The notes beneath the pieces are model-generated. The model did no database searches and was not told where the DNA came from. It saw nothing but the letters and a program-made list of their open reading frames with translations. Source: Legionellales bacterium (lineage in GTDB: Bacteria > Pseudomonadota > Gammaproteobacteria > Comchoanobacterales > Comchoanobacteraceae). Taken from it: a stretch of 64,000 bases of DNA. A program made the translations under genes and the position numbers. The DNA lies in the NCBI GenBank assembly GCA_018664045.1, contig JABJPE010000036.1:1-64000 (forward strand), written 5' to 3'. Shown here one piece after another: positions 27,079 through 36,908 of the stretch (position 1 is its first letter; each line of letters starts with the position of its first letter).

Positions 27079-27101
27079 TTACCCACAGAAAATGTGGATA
27101 A
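27079..27101 (+). promoter_or_regulatory. Inverted pair of DnaA-box-like sequences
   Basis: TTACCCACA (27079-27087) and TGTGGATAA (27093-27101) face each other across 5 bases. The second is an exact reverse complement of the consensus DnaA box TTATCCACA, and the first differs by one base. The flanks are AT-rich. The pair lies about 120 bases before the AddB-like gene. DnaA binding here is inference. Confidence 0.45.
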
Positions 27102-27218
27102 CTTTGTTAATAACAATGTTTTTACACGTCGAAACACCGATAAAACAGGACCTAAAAACACTTTGCGCAATTATTGCACACACATAAAAAATACGTTTAT
27201 TAACAACATGATAGAAAG

Positions 27219-29855
27219 ATGGAAGAGATAGAGAAACAGCAAAAAACAAAATCAACAAACAAAACCAATCTGCTCATTAACACAGAAGAGTATTGCCTGT
27301 TAACATTATCTCAACATAAAGCCAATTATTATATGAATTATATAATAAAAAATAATAATATAGGCAGCCCCACTTTTTTTGAAACTCCAAATGTCATTCA
27401 AATTTCTACATGGTTACAAAATCAATATAAAACTCTAAAAAATAGAAAAGCTATAGTTAATCCACAGCAAAAATCACTAATCATAATGGGCATTATAAAA
27501 AATGACAATCCGACCATGGATCATGGTACAGTTATTAAATTGGCGCAAAGCCTAAATCAAACATTTAATCAACTAACACTAATGATGATCCCTCAAGCCG
27601 CAATTAAAGACCACTATATAACAGACACTAAAACCTGTGCAGAATATTTAAATGCGTACGAAAATGCCCTGTTTAGAGAAGGTTTAATTGATAATATCAG
27701 CCTAGCAAATGAAGTTATACAGGCAATACAAAATAAAACAATAAAACTAAAGCATAAAATAATATTTGACAGTATTACTGATATTCCAGCGCTGTACTAC
27801 AACCTGTATATGGAAATATCAAAATATGGTAGCGCGCTTAATATCGATCAAAAATATAGTAGTAAGTTATCTCACCATAAAAGCTTAGATCGATTTCATG
27901 CAATACATGATTTCTTAGAGTGGACTAAAACCTTAAATAAAGATGCTAAAATATGCCTGTCAATTCCCAACTTACAAACAAACATTACTGAAATTAAGAG
28001 AAACATATCCAATCTCATTGGTGTAAAATCCCAGGATACAGAATATATATCAGTATGCAGTAATAATAAAATCTCAGATAAACCGATAATTAAATCAACT
28101 TTGTTATTATTAGAAATAATAAAACCACAACTAAAAATAGAGGCAATAATATCCCTTATTAAAAACCCATATTTATTTAATGAAAATCTAGAAGTTAAAC
28201 TAGAACTCTTAGAAAAGTTAAAAGATATAGAGTCTAAAAATGAAGTTTATATCAGTACTGAAAAAATTATTAATGAATTATATTGCTATGAGGATGAGAA
28301 GCCAAATGTAATAACCAAAAATCTTATTGATTTATTTGAAAGTATAGCAAGCTTGCCGGAAACACTTAGCTTACATGAAATGCTTATTAGCTTTAATAGC
28401 TTACTTGAAATAGCATCCTGGCCATGCTCATATAATGACGAGGATCTTACTGCTTGCAACAAATTTAAAGAAATTACCGGCAAAACTAAATATTATAGTT
28501 ATTATCATAAGCCCGATAACATTGAAACTATTACGGCTACATTTACTTCTTTAATTAGCAACTATAGAATGTTAAAAGACAATCCAAATGCAAAAATCCA
28601 GGTCATAGACATTAATGAAACTCTAAACAGAGATTTTACACATATTTGGTATGCATATTTAGATGAGAAAAACTTTCCATGTAAAAACCAATTTTCAAAT
28701 GCTATACCTCCTAGCATATGTGATAAGTATCAAATAGCATATGGAATGAATAATAAAGCAATTCAAGTATCAACAAGGCTAATAGAGCAAATAACATCAA
28801 ATACAAGCAACACCGTATTAAACTATAATAGTGAGGATTCTGGCCTTAGACTAAATCCTAGTAGTTTTATTACAAAGTACTTAAATGATAACAATAAGCT
28901 AGAATTAAACACAACTAACTATAATTACTATCCAAACAGAAATAAAAGACCACATTTGCAAATTAGACAAAAAAGCAACCATCTACCACTAGCAAATAAT
29001 GAAAATAGAATTGGAACCTATCATCTTAAGGAGCACCAAACCTGCCACTTTAGAGCATTTTCCAAGTATCGGTTAAAAGCATCAGATCAAGATGCACCCG
29101 CATTAGGAATTAGTAATAAAGACAGGGGCATTGTAATCCACAATGTACTACAAAGCATATATAATAAATATAGGTCATCCAGTGAATTAAAATTACTGGT
29201 TCACAACCATGATTATTTACACAAAATAATTAAGGACCATCTAACAACATTCATCTATCATAAAAAATTTTCGGCAAATAAAAATTATATAAAAACCGAA
29301 GTAAAAAGTATATTTAATATAATATTAGAATATATTAATATAGAGTTACAACGCCCAAATTTCACAGTTGATTCTTTAGAGAAAAAACTGTCGATAACAA
29401 TAGATAATATAGAAATAAATGGCATAATAGATAGAATTGACAAAGTTGATCATAATTATATTTTAATAGATTACAAAACCGGAAAAGCCAACCATAGCTC
29501 TTGGTTTGGAGATACAATTTCAGACCCTCAACTTCCTATTTATGCTTTAAGTTACAGAAATAAAGCAGCGGCAGTAACATTTGCAAAGCTTAACAGCATT
29601 AAAGTAATTTATTCAGGTATAGCTCTTCCTGAATATCAATTTTCAGATATTTCAGTGAAATATAAGGATTACTTTGAAAACTGGAGTGAACTGGAAACAT
29701 ACTGGTTTGACAGCATAACTTCCATAGTTAAATCATATCAGACTGGCTCTACAGCATTAACTGTAAAAAAACCTAACACAACCTGCATAAAATGTACTTA
29801 TCAAAGATTATGTAGGATTTGGGAGCAACCTACTGAGAACCAAGGCAATGAATAA
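27219..29855 (+). CDS. AddB-like PD-(D/E)XK nuclease, DNA repair protein
   Basis: The 878 residues have a degenerate helicase-like body and a C-terminal nuclease domain. The active-site strand is INGIIDRIDKVDHNYILIDYKTGKA. An iron-sulfur-type Cys set surrounds it: one Cys in HQTCHFRAFSKYRL and three in CIKCTYQRLC. This layout is that of AddB/RexB-like partner proteins (the 'probable DNA repair protein' family of beta/gammaproteobacteria). It would act with the following helicase on double-strand breaks. The stop overlaps the helicase start by 8 bases. No RecBCD gene is in the window. Confidence 0.82.
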   Translation: MEEIEKQQKTKSTNKTNLLINTEEYCLLTLSQHKANYYMNYIIKNNNIGSPTFFETPNVIQISTWLQNQYKTLKNRKAIVNPQQKSLIIMGIIKNDNPTMDHGTVIKLAQSLNQTFNQLTLMMIPQAAIKDHYITDTKTCAEYLNAYENALFREGLIDNISLANEVIQAIQNKTIKLKHKIIFDSITDIPALYYNLYMEISKYGSALNIDQKYSSKLSHHKSLDRFHAIHDFLEWTKTLNKDAKICLSIPNLQTNITEIKRNISNLIGVKSQDTEYISVCSNNKISDKPIIKSTLLLLEIIKPQLKIEAIISLIKNPYLFNENLEVKLELLEKLKDIESKNEVYISTEKIINELYCYEDEKPNVITKNLIDLFESIASLPETLSLHEMLISFNSLLEIASWPCSYNDEDLTACNKFKEITGKTKYYSYYHKPDNIETITATFTSLISNYRMLKDNPNAKIQVIDINETLNRDFTHIWYAYLDEKNFPCKNQFSNAIPPSICDKYQIAYGMNNKAIQVSTRLIEQITSNTSNTVLNYNSEDSGLRLNPSSFITKYLNDNNKLELNTTNYNYYPNRNKRPHLQIRQKSNHLPLANNENRIGTYHLKEHQTCHFRAFSKYRLKASDQDAPALGISNKDRGIVIHNVLQSIYNKYRSSSELKLLVHNHDYLHKIIKDHLTTFIYHKKFSANKNYIKTEVKSIFNIILEYINIELQRPNFTVDSLEKKLSITIDNIEINGIIDRIDKVDHNYILIDYKTGKANHSSWFGDTISDPQLPIYALSYRNKAAAVTFAKLNSIKVIYSGIALPEYQFSDISVKYKDYFENWSELETYWFDSITSIVKSYQTGSTALTVKKPNTTCIKCTYQRLCRIWEQPTENQGNE

Positions 29856-32800
29856 ACCTAACGATTACAAAAAACGAGAAGAGGCACTAAATATAGAACA
29901 ATCCTATCTTATACAAGCCCCAGCAGGATCAGGGAAAACTCACCTCCTAATTTCGCGTTATTTAAAATCTCTGCTTACAATAGATGATTCTACAGATGAA
30001 GTTTTGGCAATCACCTTTACCAATAAAGCAGCGCAGGAAATGCGAGATCGTGTTTTATCGTTATTAAATAAAACATCAGATATCACTTGTTCAAATGAAT
30101 TAAATGAGCAGGAAAAGCTTGCGTTTGAAGTAAATAAACTAGACAAAGCTAAATCATTAAATTTACGTAATAACCCAAACAGCATTAGAATCATGACAAT
30201 AGATGCGTTATGTAATAACATTATACAAACAAGCAATGTTTCCTCTGCTTCTTCGTTTAATTACAAAATAAACTCAAAACCATATGAAATGTATGAAGAA
30301 GCTGTTATAGAATTATTATCCAGTTATAATGATAAACCCTGGTCAGATTCAATTATAACAGTTTTAGAATATCTAAATAACAACTATAACAGACTTATTG
30401 ACCTACTAATCGAGTTGCTTCAAACAAGGGATATATGGTTACCTTACGTTTTATCTGAGTCAGACCCTAAAAAAAATCTGGAAAAATTAGAAAAAAATCT
30501 TACAGACAGAACAACAGAGATGGTAAACTATGCAATAAATACGATACCAGAGAAAAATATTTTTGAGATTGAAACCTGTCTTAATATATATTTATCAAGC
30601 TTAAAGCTAGATCCTATAAAACTAGACTCAGAAAGTTTAAAACAAACATCCACTTGGATTCATCTTTGTAATTTAATTTTAACAAAACAAAATAAAGTTA
30701 GAAAAACTGCAACTAAAGATTTAGGAATAACTGCGCCTAGCTCAGTAAAAAATTTGGATGACAAGCAAAAGCTTAAGCAGCAAAAAGAATTAATGCAAAA
30801 TATGTTTTATGAGGTAGGCATAAACAAAAATTTTATTTCCGCACTTTGTATGCTAAGAAACTCACCACCGAGCAACTATACTGAGGATCAAGCAAAAATA
30901 CTCTCATCATTATTAACACTACTACCTGTCGCTGTTGCTTACCTTAGCATAACTTTCAAAAACAAAAACAACTGCGACTTTACAGAGGTTGGGATAAAAT
31001 GTAATGAGCTCCTAGGAAGTAAAGAACAACCATCGGACCACTGTCTTAAAACAAGCGAAAATTTAAAACATATACTAGTAGATGAATTTCAAGATACGTC
31101 TCTAATTCAGCTAAATCTACTAAAAAAACTCATCATCTGCTGGGAAGAGAGCGATCATAAAACTTTATTTTTTGTTGGCGACCCAATGCAATCCATCTAC
31201 AAATTTAGGCAAGCTGATGTAGCTATTTTTACAAGCTTAATAAATAAAAATCTGTTGAATATAAAACTTAACTACATAAACCTAAGCTGTAACTTTAGAA
31301 GTTCAGCTACTGTAGTAAACTGGGTTAATAATGTTTTTTCACAATTATTTAATAAAAATTATTTGCCTAACTCAGGTAACGTTCCATTTAATGAAGCAAT
31401 AGCTGTTAAAAGTTTAAATGAAGAAAAAGTAAAACTAACAATTTTAGATCCAAAAGATAAACCACACCAAAACAAGGTAATAGTTGATATTGTTAAAGAA
31501 ATAATTAATGTTAAAGAACAAAGTATTGCAGTTTTAACTAGGTCACGAAGTCATTTAAAGCAATTGGCACATGAACTTAATAGTAACGGCATAAGTGTTA
31601 TATCCCAAGATATGGAGCCGCTGCACAAAACATATGAAATAATAGATATTGCCAACCTAAGCCTAGCTTTAAATAACCCACTAGATAAAATAAGCTGGCT
31701 TGCATTACTATCATCACCATGGATAGGCCTATCAAACAAAACAATACATACAATTGCTAATTATGATAAAAAATTATCAATATACAGCATCATTAGTACA
31801 CAAGACATTGAAATAGATAAAGAATGTAAACTACGATTAAGCTATGTGCTACCGATTATAATTAATGCAGTTAAATCATATGGCACATCTTGCCCTGCAA
31901 GACACCTAGAAAAAACATGGTTACAATTAGGTGGCGCAGAACTAATAAAAGATAAAAATATAGCCGCAACTATTGATAGTTTATTTAACACACTGCACCA
32001 AGATAATAGCCTGCCTAACTCTTGGTATAAATGGCAACAGCTTTTAGCCAGCAGCTATGTTAAAGCCACACCAACTCCTGGCCAGCACATCCATTTGCTA
32101 ACCATTCATAAAGCGAAAGGTCTAGAATTTGACCATGTTATACTGCCATCATTTAATGAAAAACCAAATACAAACAAAAGTAAGCTGCTTAACTGGCACA
32201 ATAGTATAAACAAAGAGCTAGACTTGGTATTAGGTCCAATACCTAAAAATATAGACGATAATTCTAAAATTCATAATTACCTGAAGCAATTAGATAAGAT
32301 TCAGACAAAAAATGAAAATCTACGTGTTTTATATGTGGCTGTAACCAGGGCAAAATTGTCAATTAACATTATTGGAGCTGCAAACATTGATGAACAGATT
32401 AATAATAATAGTTTTTTTGCAGAAACCTGGGGCCTAATAAAAAATGATAAAAATACTAAAATTGACATAATAAAACAGGTAAATATTTTAGATGATCATA
32501 GCAACGACATTAGCATGGAAAGTAAAATATTATCTACAGACACACTTAAGTTATTAAATAAAAATATAATATCCAACTCTAAGCCACAACCCCTTATATT
32601 CAATATTTTATCTGACAATAAAAAAATTATTTTAGGAAAAATAATTCACTCTTATATAGAAAAAATAGCCAATTTAAATATAGAGATAGAACACTTAAAC
32701 TTAAATGTGATCTGTAAAAACTTATATGTAGAGCTAAAAGAGCATGGTATAAGTAAACATGAAGCACTTAGTTTCAAAGAAAAAACATTAGATATTTTAG

Positions 32801-33165
32801 AAAAATGTATTAACGACAAAAGGCTTCAAGATATTCTTGATATAAAACATGTAGATGCAAGAAATGAATATTCAGTTGCTACAGTTGAAAACTCTATTAT
32901 AAAGAGGCACATTATAGATAGAACACACATTGACAGCGATGATGTGCGCTGGATAATTGACTATAAAACAACATCATCTCCGATGGATGATATTTCTTGC
33001 TTTTACGAGTCTGAGCAAAAAAAACACAGCTTACAACTTGAAAGATATGCTCAAATATTTAACCAAGAAAATAGAAAAATAATGTTAGCAATATACTACC
33101 CTTTATTTGGAGGATACTTTGAATGGGAGTATAAAAGTAACTTATCAACTACATCAAGATTATAA
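29848..33165 (+). CDS. AddA/RecB-like UvrD-family helicase-nuclease
   Basis: The 1105-residue protein has SF1 helicase motifs in order: Walker A APAGSGKT (24-31), ITFTNKAAQEMRDR, Walker B VDEFQDTS, GDPMQSIYKFRQAD, LTIHKAKGLEFDHVILP and VLYVAVTRAK. A C-terminal RecB-type nuclease domain ends the protein (RWIIDYKTT, then SLQLERYAQI). With the upstream AddB-like protein it should form an AddAB-type complex that resects double-strand ends and loads RecA. AddAB rather than RecBCD is known from Coxiella. The stop lies 27 bases from the convergent ABC permease stop. Confidence 0.88.
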   Translation: MNKPNDYKKREEALNIEQSYLIQAPAGSGKTHLLISRYLKSLLTIDDSTDEVLAITFTNKAAQEMRDRVLSLLNKTSDITCSNELNEQEKLAFEVNKLDKAKSLNLRNNPNSIRIMTIDALCNNIIQTSNVSSASSFNYKINSKPYEMYEEAVIELLSSYNDKPWSDSIITVLEYLNNNYNRLIDLLIELLQTRDIWLPYVLSESDPKKNLEKLEKNLTDRTTEMVNYAINTIPEKNIFEIETCLNIYLSSLKLDPIKLDSESLKQTSTWIHLCNLILTKQNKVRKTATKDLGITAPSSVKNLDDKQKLKQQKELMQNMFYEVGINKNFISALCMLRNSPPSNYTEDQAKILSSLLTLLPVAVAYLSITFKNKNNCDFTEVGIKCNELLGSKEQPSDHCLKTSENLKHILVDEFQDTSLIQLNLLKKLIICWEESDHKTLFFVGDPMQSIYKFRQADVAIFTSLINKNLLNIKLNYINLSCNFRSSATVVNWVNNVFSQLFNKNYLPNSGNVPFNEAIAVKSLNEEKVKLTILDPKDKPHQNKVIVDIVKEIINVKEQSIAVLTRSRSHLKQLAHELNSNGISVISQDMEPLHKTYEIIDIANLSLALNNPLDKISWLALLSSPWIGLSNKTIHTIANYDKKLSIYSIISTQDIEIDKECKLRLSYVLPIIINAVKSYGTSCPARHLEKTWLQLGGAELIKDKNIAATIDSLFNTLHQDNSLPNSWYKWQQLLASSYVKATPTPGQHIHLLTIHKAKGLEFDHVILPSFNEKPNTNKSKLLNWHNSINKELDLVLGPIPKNIDDNSKIHNYLKQLDKIQTKNENLRVLYVAVTRAKLSINIIGAANIDEQINNNSFFAETWGLIKNDKNTKIDIIKQVNILDDHSNDISMESKILSTDTLKLLNKNIISNSKPQPLIFNILSDNKKIILGKIIHSYIEKIANLNIEIEHLNLNVICKNLYVELKEHGISKHEALSFKEKTLDILEKCINDKRLQDILDIKHVDARNEYSVATVENSIIKRHIIDRTHIDSDDVRWIIDYKTTSSPMDDISCFYESEQKKHSLQLERYAQIFNQENRKIMLAIYYPLFGGYFEWEYKSNLSTTSRL

Positions 33166-33192
33166 GACACATGTTTTTGTGGTCAATAAATA

Positions 33193-34341
33193 TTAATCTA
33201 ATGTTCCTCTATACCTTGTTATTGCAAGAGACAATGCAATCACAGAAAACATAAAAATAGATAACACTGATGGCATAACTTGCATTAGGGTTGCTCCTTT
33301 TAACATAATTCCCCTTACAATTACTAGGTAATGCGACAATGGTAATAAATCACCAATTAACTGAGCCCATTGGGGCATACCTCTAAAAGGAAAGAAAAAC
33401 CCAGAAAGCATTAATGATGGCAAGAAAAAAAAGACAGAACAAACCGATGCTTGTATCTGAGTTCTAGCTACAGTAGAAATTAATAAACCCATAGATAAAT
33501 TGGCTACAATATAAGGAAAACTAGCAATAAGAAGAGCAAATATACTGCCTCTAATAGGAACTCCCATAAGTATAAAACCAACTACAATTATAATTAATAT
33601 TTGAATATATCCTACTAACAAATATGGAGTCATTTTTCCCAGTATTATTTCTAATGGAGTTGCAGGTGTGGCTAAAATAAATTCATGTGTCCCACTTTCA
33701 TATTCTTTTGCTAATGCCATAGAAGTTACCATAACCAACGTCATTGTCAAAATAACTCCTATAAGACCAGGGATTATATTCCAACGTGTCAAAGCCAAAG
33801 GATTATAATGAGCATGAACTAATAATAAAGAACCAGGTTTGTTTTTTTTCAACGCAACCACACCATTTTTCAAAGGGCTGTAAAGATTACTGGATATATG
33901 TTCTAGAGCAGTTATAGCACTAGAAGATGCAACAGGGTCAGTCGCATCAGAATCTACTAGTACAACAGGAGGTCTCCCTCTTACTAAATCACGACTAAAC
34001 CCCCTTGGTATATTAAGAATAAATTGTATTTTACCTCTTGTTAGTTGGTCATCTGCCTCTTGATCTGTATAAGTATTTGGCATTATTTTAAAATAATTAC
34101 TAGCCGCAGCTGCAGCAATATACTCCCTGGAATAAATACTTTGGTCATTATCAATAACTACAGTTGGTAAATTAGTGGGAGTCATATTAATTGCATAACC
34201 AAATAATATAAGCTGTATTAAAGGTGTACCGATCATCATCCCTATAGTTGCAGGATCTCGTGTCATTTGACTAAATTCTTTTGTCATAATTGCTGACAAA
34301 CGGCGAAAGCATAAATGAAATTTATTTAAAAAATCAATCAT
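33193..34341 (-). CDS. ABC-2 type transporter permease
   Basis: The 382 residues have an N-terminal membrane helix (~30-50), a large extracytoplasmic domain and five to six C-terminal helices. The family motif is KEYESGTHEFILATPATPLEIILGK, followed by LSGFFFPFRGMPQW. It resembles YbhR/YhhJ. It overlaps the ATPase gene by 8 bases and forms an exporter with it and the membrane fusion protein. Only one permease is present, so it must act as a homodimer. The substrate is unknown (drug-type by family). Confidence 0.9.
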   Translation of the reverse strand: MIDFLNKFHLCFRRLSAIMTKEFSQMTRDPATIGMMIGTPLIQLILFGYAINMTPTNLPTVVIDNDQSIYSREYIAAAAASNYFKIMPNTYTDQEADDQLTRGKIQFILNIPRGFSRDLVRGRPPVVLVDSDATDPVASSSAITALEHISSNLYSPLKNGVVALKKNKPGSLLLVHAHYNPLALTRWNIIPGLIGVILTMTLVMVTSMALAKEYESGTHEFILATPATPLEIILGKMTPYLLVGYIQILIIIVVGFILMGVPIRGSIFALLIASFPYIVANLSMGLLISTVARTQIQASVCSVFFFLPSLMLSGFFFPFRGMPQWAQLIGDLLPLSHYLVIVRGIMLKGATLMQVMPSVLSIFMFSVIALSLAITRYRGTLD

Positions 34342-35239
34342 TATTATCGCCTACCATATAAATAAAGGCATCTTCTATAGATGAATCTATTTTAGAAATA
34401 CATATATCTTTTTTAGAAGCATAAGGCCTAAGAGCTGTAATTATTTTTTCTTCATAAGGGCTACTAACATGTAAACTAAGCCCAAATGCTACGACATCTA
34501 TACCTATAACTGACCTTAATTCAATGGAAATATCCACCACATTTCCAGTTACCAAATAAGTCTTTAAATCTAAAGAATCAATTATTTTTTGCTCTGTACC
34601 CTCTATTAACAGCTTCCCAAATGAAATATATCCCAGTTTATTACATCTTTGCGCCTCATCCATGTAATGAGTAGTTACTAGAGTAGTTAAACCATCTTTA
34701 CTTAAGTCATATATAATGTCCCAAAAATCACGTCTTGAACGAGGATCTATCCCAGCTGTTGGCTCATCCAAAAGTAATAATGCAGGGTTATGAACTAAGC
34801 AAGCGGCTAAAGTTAACTTTTGTTTCCACCCACCAGATAAGTTGCTAGCTATCTGCCCCATTCTGCTAGTTAACCCAAAATCACCCATAACTTCTTTTAT
34901 ACGGTCTTCATAATTTTCAACTTTATATAACTTTGCAACAAAACGAAGATTTTCGATAACAGATAGATCTTTATATAAGCTAAAATATTGAGGCATATAA
35001 CCTACATGTTTTTTTATCTCAGATGATTCTTTAACAATATCATAACCAAGACACTGCCCACTACCTGAGTCTGGGGTTAAGAGCCCACAAAGCATTCTAA
35101 TCGTAGTGGTTTTACCACTTCCATTTGGACCTAAAAAACCAAATACATCTGACTTCCTAACTTTTAAGTCTATGTTATCTACCGCTTTTAAATCGCCGAA
35201 ATCCTTGGTAAGACCTGATACTGTGATTATATCGTCCAT
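34334..35239 (-). CDS. ABC transporter ATP-binding protein
   Basis: This is a 301-residue single nucleotide-binding domain. It shows Walker A GPNGSGKTTT, signature LSGGWKQKLTLA, Walker B LLLLDEPTAGID and the H-loop VTTHYMDEA. The C-terminal ~80 residues form the extra domain common in ABC-2 exporter ATPases (CcmA/YbhF-like). It lies 4 bases after the membrane fusion gene and energises the permease encoded downstream. Confidence 0.92.
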   Translation of the reverse strand: MDDIITVSGLTKDFGDLKAVDNIDLKVRKSDVFGFLGPNGSGKTTTIRMLCGLLTPDSGSGQCLGYDIVKESSEIKKHVGYMPQYFSLYKDLSVIENLRFVAKLYKVENYEDRIKEVMGDFGLTSRMGQIASNLSGGWKQKLTLAACLVHNPALLLLDEPTAGIDPRSRRDFWDIIYDLSKDGLTTLVTTHYMDEAQRCNKLGYISFGKLLIEGTEQKIIDSLDLKTYLVTGNVVDISIELRSVIGIDVVAFGLSLHVSSPYEEKIITALRPYASKKDICISKIDSSIEDAFIYMVGDNND

Positions 35240-35243
35240 AAAC

Positions 35244-36194
35244 CTATCTATTCCATATAATTGTTACTGGCTGGCCTAGATTAAACTCAGATGTTATATT
35301 TTTTTCAAGACTTGCCTTTACTAAATAAACAAATTTACTTGTGTTATCATCAGCATAAACCATTGGCGGCGTATATGTAGCCTCAGAACTTATACTTGTT
35401 ATTGTTGCATAATATTTTTTATCACTTCCAAGCGTATGAATTTCAATTTTCATACCAACTTTAGCTTCTGGCAATAAATATATAGGCAAATAAAATCTAA
35501 CGTAATAATCGTTTGGGTTTACAACACTAACTACAGGTTGCATTGCAGAAACCCACTCACCTACACTGTAATAGGTGTCGAGCACATACCCCGAAACTGG
35601 AGCTTTAACTTCCATTTGCTGTAATTTAGATTTTATTTTTGCTAAATTGAATTGACTTGATTTTAGCGCTTCCTTATTAGCAGAAATTAATTCTGACCTG
35701 GATCCTAACTTAGCATCCTCATAATTTGCTTTTGCTTCATCTAGTGCTCCATCTAATCGAACAACCTCCTGTTGGTCATTATCATAAGTTTCCTGATCTA
35801 TTGCTCCTTTTTCTTTTAACTTTATTGATCTGTCAAAACGTTTTACTGAGAGGTCATAAAGTGCCTGCGCCTGTTTTATTTGAGACTTTAATGCCAACAT
35901 TACTGTATCACGCTGACCTGATTCTGAATCTAACAATAATGCCTTTGAACGCGCATATTCTGCCTTTAACAAACCATATTCATTTTCAGCGACCATATCA
36001 TGCAACTTATATAATAATTGCCCGGCATTAACCTCATCTCCAGTTGCAACTTTTAAATCGACTAATTGTCCAGATACAGGAGAGTTTAGGTAAACAGGCG
36101 TAGAATCAACATAACCTTGAAATGTATCACCACCAAAACGGCATGAGCTAATGAATAAATAAATAAGAATCATATATACATGTTTTTTTATCAT
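35244..36194 (-). CDS. HlyD-family membrane fusion lipoprotein
   Basis: The 316-residue protein begins with a lipoprotein signal (MIKKHVYMILIYLFISSC, lipobox ISSC), which suggests lipid anchoring in the envelope. A split lipoyl/barrel-sandwich domain (VDSTPVYLNSPVSGQLVDL ... MEVKAPVSGYVLDTYYSVG) flanks a helical hairpin (~75-185) predicted as a coiled coil. It would bridge the ABC exporter to an outer-membrane channel, YhiI/YbhG style. It is the first gene of the three-gene exporter operon. GGAGG lies before ATG. No outer-membrane factor gene is adjacent. Confidence 0.88.
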   Translation of the reverse strand: MIKKHVYMILIYLFISSCRFGGDTFQGYVDSTPVYLNSPVSGQLVDLKVATGDEVNAGQLLYKLHDMVAENEYGLLKAEYARSKALLLDSESGQRDTVMLALKSQIKQAQALYDLSVKRFDRSIKLKEKGAIDQETYDNDQQEVVRLDGALDEAKANYEDAKLGSRSELISANKEALKSSQFNLAKIKSKLQQMEVKAPVSGYVLDTYYSVGEWVSAMQPVVSVVNPNDYYVRFYLPIYLLPEAKVGMKIEIHTLGSDKKYYATITSISSEATYTPPMVYADDNTSKFVYLVKASLEKNITSEFNLGQPVTIIWNR

Positions 36195-36221
36195 TAGTAA
36201 TGACCTCCTGTCATACCATAC

Positions 36222-36830
36222 TTAAAATGGCACTCCACTATGAACTCGAAAGAGACTATCCGTACTATCTATTAATTGTGCCTCATATTTAGCAAATAAT
36301 AAAATCTTTTCTTCAACAGAATCATGACTAAAATATTCTTTTGCAATATCTATAAAAAGTAAATAATGGCGCCATTCAGAATGACAAAGCCTTCTGTAAA
36401 AATCGGCTAACTCCCATTTCGAGCAGGTGCTAAGAGCTGCAAAGCGCTCGTAGGATCTAGCTTCAATAAAAGCCGCTAACACTAATTGGTCTAAGAATCG
36501 TTCTTCGCCTGAGGAAGCAATTTTTTTATATAAAGATGAGGCATACCTAGATGCCCTAATTGGCTTGTACTCAACACCACGTTTTCTTAATATGGCCACG
36601 ACCATTTCAAAATGGCGCAGCTCTTCACGCGCTAACTTTGGCATATTTAATATTATTTTTTCATATTCTCCATAACTATAGAGCATACTTATCGCAGATA
36701 AAGCTGCCTTTTTTTCACATAATGCGTGATCAATTAATAAAATATCAATATTTTTTAGCGCATAATCAAGCCAAGCATCAGATGTTTTACTCAACAAAAT
36801 TTTTGGAAACTCAAATTTAACATCAATCAT
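36222..36830 (-). CDS. miaE: tRNA-(ms2io6A37) hydroxylase MiaE
   Basis: The product is 202 residues, a ferritin-like diiron monooxygenase. The iron ligands are visible in helices with EELRHFEMV (ExxH), EARSYERF and EWRHYLLF. MiaE hydroxylates the isopentenyl group of ms2i6A37 in tRNAs reading U-starting codons and needs oxygen. Separately transcribed from the divergent csiV-like gene. The length is near that of the gammaproteobacterial family. Confidence 0.88.
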   Translation of the reverse strand: MIDVKFEFPKILLSKTSDAWLDYALKNIDILLIDHALCEKKAALSAISMLYSYGEYEKIILNMPKLAREELRHFEMVVAILRKRGVEYKPIRASRYASSLYKKIASSGEERFLDQLVLAAFIEARSYERFAALSTCSKWELADFYRRLCHSEWRHYLLFIDIAKEYFSHDSVEEKILLFAKYEAQLIDSTDSLFRVHSGVPF

Positions 36831-36908
36831 AAAAAACTCAAAAAACTGGTAAACACATGCCTTATTAAGATAAGATATATTGGGATCATATTCAACAATG
36901 GATTTAAA

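Noticed and set aside
27001-27218. Replication origin
   Set aside because: Only two DnaA boxes are seen and none of the usual origin neighbours (dnaA, dnaN, mnmG, rpmH) is present.
33169-33184. Hairpin-like ACACAT...TGTGGT between addA and the permease as terminator
   Set aside because: The stem is short and imperfect with no convincing T-tract; not strong enough to annotate.
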